NCBI GenBank assembly: GCA_910587645.1 | Contig: CAJUNA010000023.1 | Location: forward strand, 1-22,796 | Direction of reading: 5' to 3' | DNA length: 22,796 bases | From: an uncultured Oscillospiraceae bacterium | GTDB taxonomy: Bacteria > Bacillota > Clostridia > Oscillospirales > Oscillospiraceae | In this document: positions 13,690 through 21,917 of the stretch, piece by piece | How the letters are laid out: the number at the start of each line of letters is the position of its first letter | How positions within the stretch are numbered: the first letter of the stretch is position 1 | Notes under the pieces: model-generated | Told to the model about the DNA's origin: nothing | Database searches by the model: none | The model's input: only the letters and a program-made list of their open reading frames with translations | Position numbers and translations under genes: made by a program

Positions 13690-15186
13690 ATGACCAGCGA
13701 AGCCCTTCAGAAAGCCCGGGCCTTCGAGGCCCAGTACGGCCCCCACATCCCCTCCGGGGAACGGCCCGCCTTCCACCTGACTCCCACCATCGGCTGGATG
13801 AACGACCCCAACGGTTTCTCTCTCTACAAGGGGGAGTACCATCTTTTTTATCAGTACCACCCCTATTCCAACGAGTGGGGGCCCATGCACTGGGGACACG
13901 TGAAGAGCCGGGACCTGATCCGCTGGGAGCGTCTGCCCGCCGCCCTGGCCCCGGACTGCGGCTACGACGCGGCGGGGTGCTTCTCCGGCGGCGCGGTGGA
14001 GATGCCCGACGGACGGCAGATGCTCATGTACACCGGCGTCCAGCGGGGGCGCGATGCCGATGGATTCATCCGGGATATCCAGACCCAGTGCATCGCCATC
14101 GGAGACGGCGTGGATTACGACAAATGCGAGCTGAACCCGGTCCTGACCGGCAAGGATCTGCCGGAGGGCGGCAGCACGGTGGACTTCCGGGACCCCAAGA
14201 TCTGGCGGGCGGAAGATGGGACGTATTACGCCGTCATCGGCAACCGCGCCGCAGACGGCAGCGGGGCCATCCTGCTCTACAGCAGCGGGGACGGCCGGAA
14301 GTGGGCGTTCGTCCGCGCCCTGGATGCCTGCCATAACCAGTACGGGAAAATGTGGGAGTGCCCGGATTTCTTCCCGCTGGACGGGAAGCAGGTCCTGCTC
14401 ACCAGCCCCCAGGAGATGCAGCCCGTGGGGCTGGAGTTCCACGCGGGCAATGGCACAGTGTGCCTCATCGGAGAATACGACCCTGACGGGAAAGGGTTTG
14501 TCCGGCAGTTCGTGCAGGCTATTGATTACGGTCTGGACTTCTACGCCCCCCAGACGCTGCTTACAGAGGACGGGCGGCGCGTTATGATTGCCTGGATGCA
14601 GAACTGGTCTACTGTGGGGGCGAAGCCCTATCACTGCCGCTGGTTTGGGCAGATGACCTTGCCCCGTGAGCTGTCCGTGAAAGACGGGTGGCTGTATCAG
14701 ATACCCATGCGGGAGCTGGAGAACTATCGCGGTCCGCGCGTCATGCACCACAACATTCCCGTCAGCGGCGAGGTTAACCTGCCCGGCATTCAAGGAAGGA
14801 TGTTGGACATGACGGTCACCGTCCGGCCCATTGGGAAGGATTCCTACCGCTGGTTCCGCATCCGGGTGGCCAAGGACGGGGAGCATGAGACCATCATCCG
14901 CTACCGCCCCGACCAGGGGACCGTCAAGATCGACCGGACCCGCAGCGGCCTGCCCCACGACATCGTCCATACCCGCAGCTTCTTTGTTCGTCCCAGGGAC
15001 GGAGAGATCAAGCTGCGTCTGGTGCTGGACCGCTTCAGCCTGGAGGTCTTCGTCAACGATGGCGAGCAGGCGGCCAGCGCGGTGATCTACACCCGCCAGG
15101 AGGCGGATGCCATCAGCTTTGAGGCCGGCGGTTCGGTGTTGATGGATGTAGAGAAATACGATTTGGTGTTTGATGAGGAGGCGTGA
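13690..15186 (+). CDS. Glycoside hydrolase family 32 beta-fructofuranosidase (sucrose/FOS hydrolase, SusH/ScrB-like)
   Basis: 498 residues from the ATG at 13690, with GAGGAGG 9 bases upstream; a TTG 18 bases earlier overlaps that site and is unlikely. All three GH32 catalytic motifs are present: WMNDPNG with nucleophile Asp39, FRDPKIW with Asp168 (transition-state stabiliser) and WECPDFF with Glu223 (acid/base). The five-bladed propeller ends about residue 330, followed by the C-terminal beta-sandwich (FSLEVFVNDGEQAAS). No signal peptide, so it acts in the cytoplasm on sugar brought in by the ABC importer. It releases fructose from sucrose or short fructans. The broken fructokinase gene starts 3 bases after its stop codon. 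Confidence 0.95.
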   Translation: MTSEALQKARAFEAQYGPHIPSGERPAFHLTPTIGWMNDPNGFSLYKGEYHLFYQYHPYSNEWGPMHWGHVKSRDLIRWERLPAALAPDCGYDAAGCFSGGAVEMPDGRQMLMYTGVQRGRDADGFIRDIQTQCIAIGDGVDYDKCELNPVLTGKDLPEGGSTVDFRDPKIWRAEDGTYYAVIGNRAADGSGAILLYSSGDGRKWAFVRALDACHNQYGKMWECPDFFPLDGKQVLLTSPQEMQPVGLEFHAGNGTVCLIGEYDPDGKGFVRQFVQAIDYGLDFYAPQTLLTEDGRRVMIAWMQNWSTVGAKPYHCRWFGQMTLPRELSVKDGWLYQIPMRELENYRGPRVMHHNIPVSGEVNLPGIQGRMLDMTVTVRPIGKDSYRWFRIRVAKDGEHETIIRYRPDQGTVKIDRTRSGLPHDIVHTRSFFVRPRDGEIKLRLVLDRFSLEVFVNDGEQAASAVIYTRQEADAISFEAGGSVLMDVEKYDLVFDEEA

Positions 15187-15189
15187 AGC

Positions 15190-15976
15190 ATGGCGGAGAA
15201 AACCTTTGACGTGGTTGCTCTGGGGGAACTGCTGATCGATTTTACGGAAAACGGCTTCAGCCGTCAGGACAATCCCCTCTTCGAGGCCAACCCCGGCGGC
15301 GCGCCTTGCAACGTGCTGGCGATGCTGAGAAAGTTGGGGCGGAGCTGCGCTTTTGCAGGCAAAGTGGGGGACGATATGTTTGGCCAGCAGCTTCGCGCCG
15401 TGGTAGAGGAAGCCGGGATTTGCGGGGATTATCTGGTAACGGACCGGAACGCGCGGACTACCCTGGCTTTTGTCAAGAAGCTGTCCAATGGCGACAGGGA
15501 CTTTTCCTTCTTCGTGCGATATTTTGAAGATCGCGGACAATGAGCTGGAGTTTATGACCGGGGAGACGAATCTCGATAAGGGCGCGGCCGCCCTGCGGCG
15601 GCAGTACCCCAACATTCGCCTATTCAACGTGACGGCGGGGCCGGAAGGAAGCTGCTCCTATTATGAGGATAAGCGGGTGTTCGTCCCTGCCTGCAAATTG
15701 GGCGGGACGATCGAAACCACTGGGGCCGGGGACACCTTCTGCGCCTGCGTTCTCAACTTCGTGCTGGAGCATGGGTTGGATGGATTGGTGGAAGAGGATC
15801 TGACTGCCATCGCAGGACAGTACAACAAGGAAAAAAGCAGGGGTTCCTCCTGGGCTATCAGCGGTATGGGCGGCTATGCTTTCAGGTGGGGACCGGAGAT
15901 CGCCTACGAGGACACCGGCCTGCAACGTGTAGGGCAGGATGGTTATGTTGTCATCGTCAGAGTGCTCATTTCATGA
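15190..15976 (+). pseudogene. Fructokinase (PfkB/ribokinase family), disrupted by internal deletion and frameshifts
   Basis: The gene begins normally (VVALGELLIDFTENGFSRQD, ANPGGAPCNVLAMLRKLG, GKVGDDMFGQQL, ARTTLAFVKKLSNGDRDFSF) with an ATG 3 bases after the GH32 stop. After DFSFF at about 15515 it shifts frame and stops at 15543. The +2 frame then continues CDILKIADNELEFMTGETNL, TIETTGAGDTFCACVL (PfkB signature, catalytic Asp in GAGD). In intact fructokinases about 80 residues, including SFDPNLR, separate DFSF(Y) and CDILK; here they are lost in one clean deletion. A second lesion comes after EEDLTAIA, where TTRKK-like sequence survives out of frame near 15820. Not functional as written. Confidence 0.85.
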
Positions 15977-15984
15977 CCCCTTGC

Positions 15985-17808
15985 TTAAGAAGCCTCCGGA
16001 TAATCGATCCGGTATGTGTTCTCTTTAAAATTGACCATCACCCGCGTGCCATCGGAGAAGACGGTGCGCTGCTCGCTGCGGTCGCTGTTCAGGAACTTGT
16101 GGTCCACCATTTTCTCCATGGCCACATGCCGCTGCAATTCACGGATGACCTTCCACTGGCGGATATTTTCCTCCAGCTCCTCGCCCTCCGCGTACTCGTC
16201 CATATACCCCATGCCGCCGTTGAGAAGAGCGTGCAGGAAACCGGTCGTCCCCTCCGGGATCCCCCAGTGTCCGGCGGGCATCATCCACGGTATGATGACG
16301 CAGTCATGGTATACCAGATTGTACAGGGGCACAGGGATCGCGCAACCCTCCATATAGGGTGCCCAGTGGCAGAAGACCTGCGCTCCTACCGCCCAGTCAT
16401 TGACTTCCTCGGAGGAAGGCGCGATCTGGTGGGCGCTCAAATAGTGGAAGCATTGATTGCGGGCGTCAATGCACTCCCTGCGGGTCATGGGGTGATGGGG
16501 ATTGACGCACTCATCCAGCTCGTTGCAGGTGAACACATCCAGGTAAGTCCCCTCCAGATGGATGCCGTTGGCAAAAAGCTGTTCAAAATTACGGCGCACA
16601 TAGTCCAGGGCCAGGGAGGCACAGAGGAAATTCTGCCGTCCGCCCGCCCAGCGGGCAAGCTCAAAGAGCGTACCGTCCACGCTCATGGCCGCGTTGTCCG
16701 TGTCGTATGTAGGGGCATCCATATAATAATCCCGGTACTGGTCGTGGACGCCAAACATATATCCCAGCTCCCGCATGGTGTCCGAGAGTTCCTTCATCCC
16801 CTCCCAGCCGCCGGCCTCTTTACAGGGCGGCAGGTAGTCCGGGTGCTGATTGTCATAGCCGGGCTGTCCCCAGCCGTCCAGATGCAGATACAGCTGGTCC
16901 ACACCTTTTTGCTTCAAAAACCGGACGCGCTCGGTCCAATGGGAAAAGGGAACCAGGCGGTCATTCCTCTCCGGATGTTCCTTATCATAGTAGTAAGAGC
17001 CCTCGGTCACATGGGTCTTGCCCTCCACGTGCATGACGCAGCAGCCGATCAGCTTCGCCACATTGGGATTTTGGGCGGCCTTTTCCCGTAGCGTACGCGG
17101 CTTTCCCTCCTCGTCCGCGATCTCACGGTACAATTTGCAGAGGGTCACATAGTCGCTTCCGGCGGGTACGAAGCAGTACGTTACCGTGCGGGCATAGCGC
17201 ATTTCCCCCAGGGAAGGCAGATGGCGCACCGCGATCCTGGTAGGGCCTCCGGCAGGATGCTTGACCGTATAGGCACTGTCCCAGCTCTGCCGCACATAGC
17301 ACAGATACCCACCCTGGGGCGTGATCTCGCCCCACCAGGGCATATAGGCCGACTCCGAGCCCATCTGCCCGCCGAAGGGCAGCTTTTCCCCCACCTCCGC
17401 GGGCCAGTCCACAGGCAGCAGCTGCCCCTGCATGGTGTTGAGCACAGCATAAGAGCCCTCCTCATCCGCCGCCAGAGGGGCCGGCCAACAGATCTCCGTC
17501 ACATCCAGCCCCGCCATGTCCCCGGGGACAAAGGTGCAGTCCACAAAGCCTGTGGTGGAATTGACCAGCACCCGGGTCTCGAAGGAGAGCGTTCCGTATC
17601 CCGGAAATTCCCCGTAGCACACACGCTCCCCCGCGCCCAGTCCGGTCTTCAGTGGAGTCCGCCGGATGCTTTTTGCGCTGTCAAAGGGGATCCCCTCCCC
17701 GCTGCGGAGCAGGATCCGCAGCCTATACGATGCATCAAAACGCCAGCATTTCTCGTGCGCCGTGACAAAGGCGTCCGAGGTCAAAACAACCTTGCGTTCA
17801 TTCCTCAT
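15985..17808 (-). CDS. TIM-barrel glycoside hydrolase-like protein (DUF5696 / GH101-GH129-like)
   Basis: 607 residues without signal peptide, so cytoplasmic. The N-terminal region (about 1-235) looks like a beta-sandwich domain (FETRVLVNSTTGFVDCTFVP; WWGEITPQGGYLCYVRQSWD). The central part is barrel-like: VDQLYLHLDGWGQPGYDNQHPDY (about 303-324, Asp311), YMFGVHDQYRDYY (350-362), HLEGTYLDVFTCNELDECVN (417-436, Asp424) and IAPSSEEVNDWAV (462-474, Glu467/468). Asp424 and Glu467/468 are the best catalytic candidates. The organisation recalls DUF5696 proteins and the GH101/GH129 alpha-N-acetylgalactosaminidase barrels, but I cannot fix the family. GGGATGG precedes the ATG. It has a perfect consensus promoter and faces the fructokinase relic tail to tail (8 bases apart). 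Confidence 0.65.
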   Translation of the reverse strand: MRNERKVVLTSDAFVTAHEKCWRFDASYRLRILLRSGEGIPFDSAKSIRRTPLKTGLGAGERVCYGEFPGYGTLSFETRVLVNSTTGFVDCTFVPGDMAGLDVTEICWPAPLAADEEGSYAVLNTMQGQLLPVDWPAEVGEKLPFGGQMGSESAYMPWWGEITPQGGYLCYVRQSWDSAYTVKHPAGGPTRIAVRHLPSLGEMRYARTVTYCFVPAGSDYVTLCKLYREIADEEGKPRTLREKAAQNPNVAKLIGCCVMHVEGKTHVTEGSYYYDKEHPERNDRLVPFSHWTERVRFLKQKGVDQLYLHLDGWGQPGYDNQHPDYLPPCKEAGGWEGMKELSDTMRELGYMFGVHDQYRDYYMDAPTYDTDNAAMSVDGTLFELARWAGGRQNFLCASLALDYVRRNFEQLFANGIHLEGTYLDVFTCNELDECVNPHHPMTRRECIDARNQCFHYLSAHQIAPSSEEVNDWAVGAQVFCHWAPYMEGCAIPVPLYNLVYHDCVIIPWMMPAGHWGIPEGTTGFLHALLNGGMGYMDEYAEGEELEENIRQWKVIRELQRHVAMEKMVDHKFLNSDRSEQRTVFSDGTRVMVNFKENTYRIDYPEAS

Positions 17809-17828
17809 AATCTATCCCATCCCTTACT

Positions 17829-17845
17829 GCCGGAGTCATTCCGGC
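17829..17845. promoter_or_regulatory. Palindrome in the leader of the 607-aa glycosidase-like gene
   Basis: GCCGGA (17829-17834) and TCCGGC (17840-17845) flank GTCAT. On the minus strand it falls a few bases after the predicted transcription start (near 17851), so it could be a repressor operator or a leader hairpin. It differs from the TGAAACGTTAT sites, suggesting a different regulator. Confidence 0.45.
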
Positions 17846-17857
17846 GTCAGTCCATTC

Positions 17858-17886
17858 ATTATAATTCGGGCTATGGGGATTGTCAA
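17858..17886 (-). promoter_or_regulatory. Perfect sigma-A promoter of the 607-aa glycosidase-like gene
   Basis: On the minus strand TTGACA (17881-17886) and TATAAT (17858-17863) are separated by exactly 17 bases. Such a perfect promoter usually needs repression, consistent with the palindrome at 17829-17845. Confidence 0.85.
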
Positions 17887-17929
17887 GCTGTAGCGGTCAT
17901 CGGGGAATGTCCAAACACTACAAATTTAC

Positions 17930-17958
17930 TTGAATTATATGGATTGTTATGCTAAAAT
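17930..17958 (+). promoter_or_regulatory. Promoter of the SLH surface-protein gene
   Basis: TTGAAT (17930-17935) and TAAAAT (17953-17958) are separated by 17 bases, in an AT-rich stretch about 70 bases before the start codon at 18028. Confidence 0.65.
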
Positions 17959-18027
17959 AAATTTAATAGGCTAAATTCTGCCTATATAATTGAAAGCCCC
18001 CCAGAAATTGAAAGGAGAGCGAATGGC

Positions 18028-21000
18028 ATGAAGCAAACAAAGCGTATCCTCAGCTTGTTGCTGTCTCTATGCCTTGTGTTGGGTTTAATCCCAGGCACGG
18101 CGTTCGCGGCTGGCGGCAATCTCCCGTTCACGGATGTGAACACAACGGACTGGTGTTACGATGCGGTTCAGTACGTCTACGAAAAAGGTATGATGAACGG
18201 CACCAGCACCACCACATTTTCGCCTGACAGCACCACCACGAGAGGCATGATCGTAACCATCCTGCACCGCATGGAAGGTACGCCTGCCGCCACCGGCACA
18301 GCTTTCACGGATGTTCCGGCCGGCCAGTGGTACTCCGATGCGGTCTCCTGGGCAAGTGCAAACGGGATCGTTGGCGGCTACGGCAACGGCCTGTTCGGTT
18401 CCAATGACCCCATTACCCGTGAGCAGATGGTGGCTATCCTGAACCGCTATTCGATGTACAAGGGCTACGATACGGCTGCGGCAGGCAGCATCACGGGCTT
18501 CGCAGACGCGGCGCAGGTCAGTTCCTACGCGGTAGAGCCCATGGGCTGGGCCATCGGGAACGGCTTGATTTCCGGCACCGGCAATAACACGCTGGTTCCG
18601 AAAGGCAACGCCACCCGTGCGCAGGCCGCGATGATCCTGATGCGTTTCTGCCAGAACATCGCGGACAAGGCCAATAGCACACCTGCACCGGATACGGCCA
18701 TCGAAAAAACCTATACTGTCACATTTAACCTGAACTATGGGAGCGATACCCGGTACGATGTAAAAACCGTTAAGGAGGGCGATACCGTCAGCAAACCCAC
18801 CAACCCCAGCCGCAGCGGGTACTCTTTCAGCGGCTGGTACGTTGAGAAGTCCGGCGGCAGGCAGTTTGATTTCAAGACAGGTATCACCTCAGATCTGACT
18901 CTGTACGCGCATTGGAGCAGCAGTTCGGGTGGCGATGGTAACTCCGGTAGTGACGGCTACGTCCCTCCCAGCACTACATTCTATACCGTGACATTTTACA
19001 TGAATGATGGGACGGATGCCGTCCATACTACATCTTCTGTAGTCTACGGCGGGGCAGTCTCTGCGCCGTCAGTACCGGCACGAAGCGGATATATATTTGA
19101 CGGTTGGTATACTGATGCCGCGACAACCACAGCATATAGTTTTAGTAGCCCGGTTACCAGGAATTTTGACCTTTATGCGAAATGGATAGAGAACACTGGA
19201 CCGGAATCTCCCCCGGCAATTCCAGAAGAAATAAAGGAGGCGTTGGGATTATCAAAAGATACGGATGATTCTGATGGAGACGGGTTGACGGACTATCAAG
19301 AACTTATCATTGTGGGCACAGATCCCACTAAATATGATACGAACAATGACGGTATTCGTGATGCGGACGGTGACGAAGATGGCGATGGACTTAGCAATAT
19401 AACAGAAGTTCAGTTAGGAACCTTGCCTACCGCTGTGGATTCAGATTTTGATGGCCTGACTGACAGCGAAGAAGTCAATATCTACGCGACAAACCCCTTG
19501 GTTGCGGACTCTGACGGCGATGGGCTGACAGACGGAGAGGAAATAAAGCTTGGGTTAGACCCTATGAATCCCCAAACTGACGGTCACACACCCGATGCGG
19601 AGAGAACATTTAACCAAGTCGCTTCAAATTCTATTAAGGATCAGGCATTGCTTGATAGTGACAACTGGCTGGTTCCGTTGGTGGAAGGCAACGTTCCCGG
19701 TGATATAGAAAAAAATATAATCCTTGAGAAATCATCCACCAGCGTATTTAATGACAATCGTGCGGCTTTGAGCGATATTATAGAATTGTCAACAAATTAT
19801 GAAACCACACCGCTAACACTTTCGTTTGCGTATAACGAAACCTATACGGGATCGATGAATAGCCTGACCATCGCTTCATTTGGCGAAAATGGTTTGGAAA
19901 TCATTGATACTTACATAGACGAAGACAAGCTTTCCGGTCAGATCGTAGGAAGCGGAACTTATTTCGTGCTTGACCTAGATGAGTTTTTGAAAGGACTTGG
20001 CATTAACGTTCTGGACAATATTATCTCTCCTGCGGCGGAACCAGTTCCGGATACGACAGTAGGCACTTCCTCGGAAGATACAGAGATTGATTATCTCTAT
20101 GACAACGATGGGAATGTCATAGAACAGGTAGTGGACGATACATCTGCGGCAGGAACACGAATAGTTTCTGTGGCACGACCGCTTGCGGCAAGTTCTGAAG
20201 CTACGGGAAAAGCTGACGTGGTCTTTGTCATTGATACAACTGGTTCCATGAGCGGCGCTATTTATGGTGTAAAGGAAAATGTAAATGCGTTTGCCGAAAA
20301 ATTGGTGAGTGACTACAATGTAGACGCGAACTTTGCGCTGATTGAATTCCGTGATATAACCGTGGATGGACTAGATAGCACCAAACATCACAAAAATATC
20401 ACATCTAACTGGTTCACGAATGTAGGCATCCTCCGGGACGAAGTAAACCATCTTTCTGTTGGTGGTGGCGGTGATAATCCGGAAACCCCGATTGATGGAT
20501 TAGAAATGGCGCGTAGGCTTGACTGGCGCGGTGATGCGGCTAAATTTATCATTCTTGTAACTGATGCAGGTTATAAGGTTGATAACCAGTATGGCATTTC
20601 CGGTATGGATGAAATGATACGGCTGCTGAACAATGACAGCATCATTGTATCTGCCATATCGTATAGTGAAAGTCTCTATCGGGATCTGGTTGGAATGACC
20701 GATGGCTTATACGGATATATTTACGGAGATTTCAGCGATATTTTATTGCAACTTGCGGATAAAATTGGCGAGATGACCAATGCGGACGGAGAATGGGTAT
20801 TCCTTGATGATTTCCAAGCGGTCAAGCTGAGCGATACTCTTGATCACGCAAATTTCAACGATACAGATGGGGATGGGCTGACGGACGCGCAGGAACTGGG
20901 AACAAGCGTTGTCGTAGATATGCTTCCGTATATACGCAGTTTAACAAATCGCTATGATGTGCCGGTAGAGAACTATCAAGGGAAAACACACATAACAGTT

Positions 21001-21843
21001 TGGGAGTACTTGTCCAATCCCGTTCGATGTGATACCGATTACGATGGATACATGGATAAAGATGACCGTAACCCCAGGCGATGGGATATTTCTGATCGTG
21101 ATCTAGCGATTGCCGCCGGAATTTCCTATAACAATCTTGCACGGGGAACGAAAATAAACACATCATCTTCCATTAATTTGGGCAGTGGAGCTAGTGCCGG
21201 TGAGATGGTTGAATGGACTGTTCTTGATACCTGGCATGGTGGTGCCGGATTCTATGCGGCAGCACTCAAAAAGGATAAGAATATTATCCTGGCTTTCCGC
21301 GGTTCGAAGGGGTCTTATGATGGATTTATTGATATAGACTGGATAGACGACTGGATATTCGCAGACGTCATTAACGTTATGACGGGAATCAGCACACAGG
21401 CGCCCGCAGCGCAAGCGTTTACAGAGCAAATTGTAAACAACTATTCCGGCTACAATATCTACATCTGCGGACATTCCCTTGGAGGAAACCTCGCCCTAAA
21501 CGCATCGATAAAAGCGTTGAAGGCCAAGCCAAGTGTTGTAAAGCGCGTCAGCACATTTAACGGGTTGGGGATGCCGAATGTAAAGATCCTGACAGAACTA
21601 TTTACCTGGGATTTATCCACTTTAGCCAGTTATAAAGAAAGATTTTACGATTATGAAATCGAGGGCGACCCCGTTTCCGCATTTGAGCTCAAGCCTGACC
21701 ATAATTGGTGGGACATATTCGATATTGCGGTCACAACGGGAGTCGGCTATCGCATTGTTCTGCCGTTGAAAGTGAGTGGAAATGCGCACGGCCTTGAGAA
21801 TTTCTATCTCCAGCTGGAACCCCTTGGAAGGCCGATAAGATAA
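18028..21843 (+). CDS. SLH-anchored multidomain surface protein with vWA and lipase-like domains
   Basis: 1271 residues; AAAGGAG lies 10 bases before ATG. Signal peptide 1-28 (ending GTAFAAGG). Three SLH repeats at about 32-84, 92-142 and 155-210 (FTDV...WYSDAVSWA...ITREQMVAIL) bind cell-wall polymers. Two InlB-type repeats follow at about 228-296 and 318-386 (SGYSFSGWY, SGYIFDGWY). Acidic TSP3-like calcium loops occur at 414-422, 448-456, 471-479 and 494-502 (DSDGDGLTD type), again at 945-953 and about 1002. A vWA domain (about 728-915) has the MIDAS start DTTGSMS with Asp736/Thr738/Ser740. The C-terminus (about 1020-1265) is an Mbeg1/class-3-lipase-like hydrolase: AFRGSKG, GHSLGGN (Ser1150), EGDPVSA (Asp1214) and NAHG (His1254) form a plausible triad. 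Likely an exported surface adhesin/hydrolase; ligand unknown. DNA becomes more AT-rich after about 18960-19200. Confidence 0.9.
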   Translation: MKQTKRILSLLLSLCLVLGLIPGTAFAAGGNLPFTDVNTTDWCYDAVQYVYEKGMMNGTSTTTFSPDSTTTRGMIVTILHRMEGTPAATGTAFTDVPAGQWYSDAVSWASANGIVGGYGNGLFGSNDPITREQMVAILNRYSMYKGYDTAAAGSITGFADAAQVSSYAVEPMGWAIGNGLISGTGNNTLVPKGNATRAQAAMILMRFCQNIADKANSTPAPDTAIEKTYTVTFNLNYGSDTRYDVKTVKEGDTVSKPTNPSRSGYSFSGWYVEKSGGRQFDFKTGITSDLTLYAHWSSSSGGDGNSGSDGYVPPSTTFYTVTFYMNDGTDAVHTTSSVVYGGAVSAPSVPARSGYIFDGWYTDAATTTAYSFSSPVTRNFDLYAKWIENTGPESPPAIPEEIKEALGLSKDTDDSDGDGLTDYQELIIVGTDPTKYDTNNDGIRDADGDEDGDGLSNITEVQLGTLPTAVDSDFDGLTDSEEVNIYATNPLVADSDGDGLTDGEEIKLGLDPMNPQTDGHTPDAERTFNQVASNSIKDQALLDSDNWLVPLVEGNVPGDIEKNIILEKSSTSVFNDNRAALSDIIELSTNYETTPLTLSFAYNETYTGSMNSLTIASFGENGLEIIDTYIDEDKLSGQIVGSGTYFVLDLDEFLKGLGINVLDNIISPAAEPVPDTTVGTSSEDTEIDYLYDNDGNVIEQVVDDTSAAGTRIVSVARPLAASSEATGKADVVFVIDTTGSMSGAIYGVKENVNAFAEKLVSDYNVDANFALIEFRDITVDGLDSTKHHKNITSNWFTNVGILRDEVNHLSVGGGGDNPETPIDGLEMARRLDWRGDAAKFIILVTDAGYKVDNQYGISGMDEMIRLLNNDSIIVSAISYSESLYRDLVGMTDGLYGYIYGDFSDILLQLADKIGEMTNADGEWVFLDDFQAVKLSDTLDHANFNDTDGDGLTDAQELGTSVVVDMLPYIRSLTNRYDVPVENYQGKTHITVWEYLSNPVRCDTDYDGYMDKDDRNPRRWDISDRDLAIAAGISYNNLARGTKINTSSSINLGSGASAGEMVEWTVLDTWHGGAGFYAAALKKDKNIILAFRGSKGSYDGFIDIDWIDDWIFADVINVMTGISTQAPAAQAFTEQIVNNYSGYNIYICGHSLGGNLALNASIKALKAKPSVVKRVSTFNGLGMPNVKILTELFTWDLSTLASYKERFYDYEIEGDPVSAFELKPDHNWWDIFDIAVTTGVGYRIVLPLKVSGNAHGLENFYLQLEPLGRPIR

Positions 21844-21852
21844 GGCCAATTA

Positions 21853-21891
21853 CTGCCCGCAACCCTGTTTCGTCTTTAGGGTTGCGGGCAG
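21853..21891 (+). terminator. 14-bp hairpin after the SLH protein gene, no T-run
   Basis: CTGCCCGCAACCCT (21853-21866) and AGGGTTGCGGGCAG (21878-21891) are perfect inverted copies with an 11-base loop. The sequence after it (GGTTTACGACT) lacks a U-tract. It may end most transcripts or shield the upstream mRNA while allowing some read-through into the small membrane protein gene. Confidence 0.55.
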
Positions 21892-21917
21892 GGTTTACGA
21901 CTTGGAAAGGTGAAGCT

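Noticed and set aside
13597..15627. 676-codon minus-strand open frame opposite GH32
   Set aside because: It is a shadow of the GC-rich GH32 gene. No recognisable domains, and the plus strand has intact catalytic motifs.
15886..17091. 401-codon plus-strand open frame opposite the 607-aa glycosidase-like gene
   Set aside because: Antisense shadow. The minus strand has the promoter, ribosome site and coherent protein.
18940..19560. Repeated DSDGDGLTD coding units as a possible CRISPR-like or DNA repeat array
   Set aside because: The repeats are protein-level calcium loops with divergent codons, not DNA repeats with regular spacers. No CRISPR array was seen in the window.
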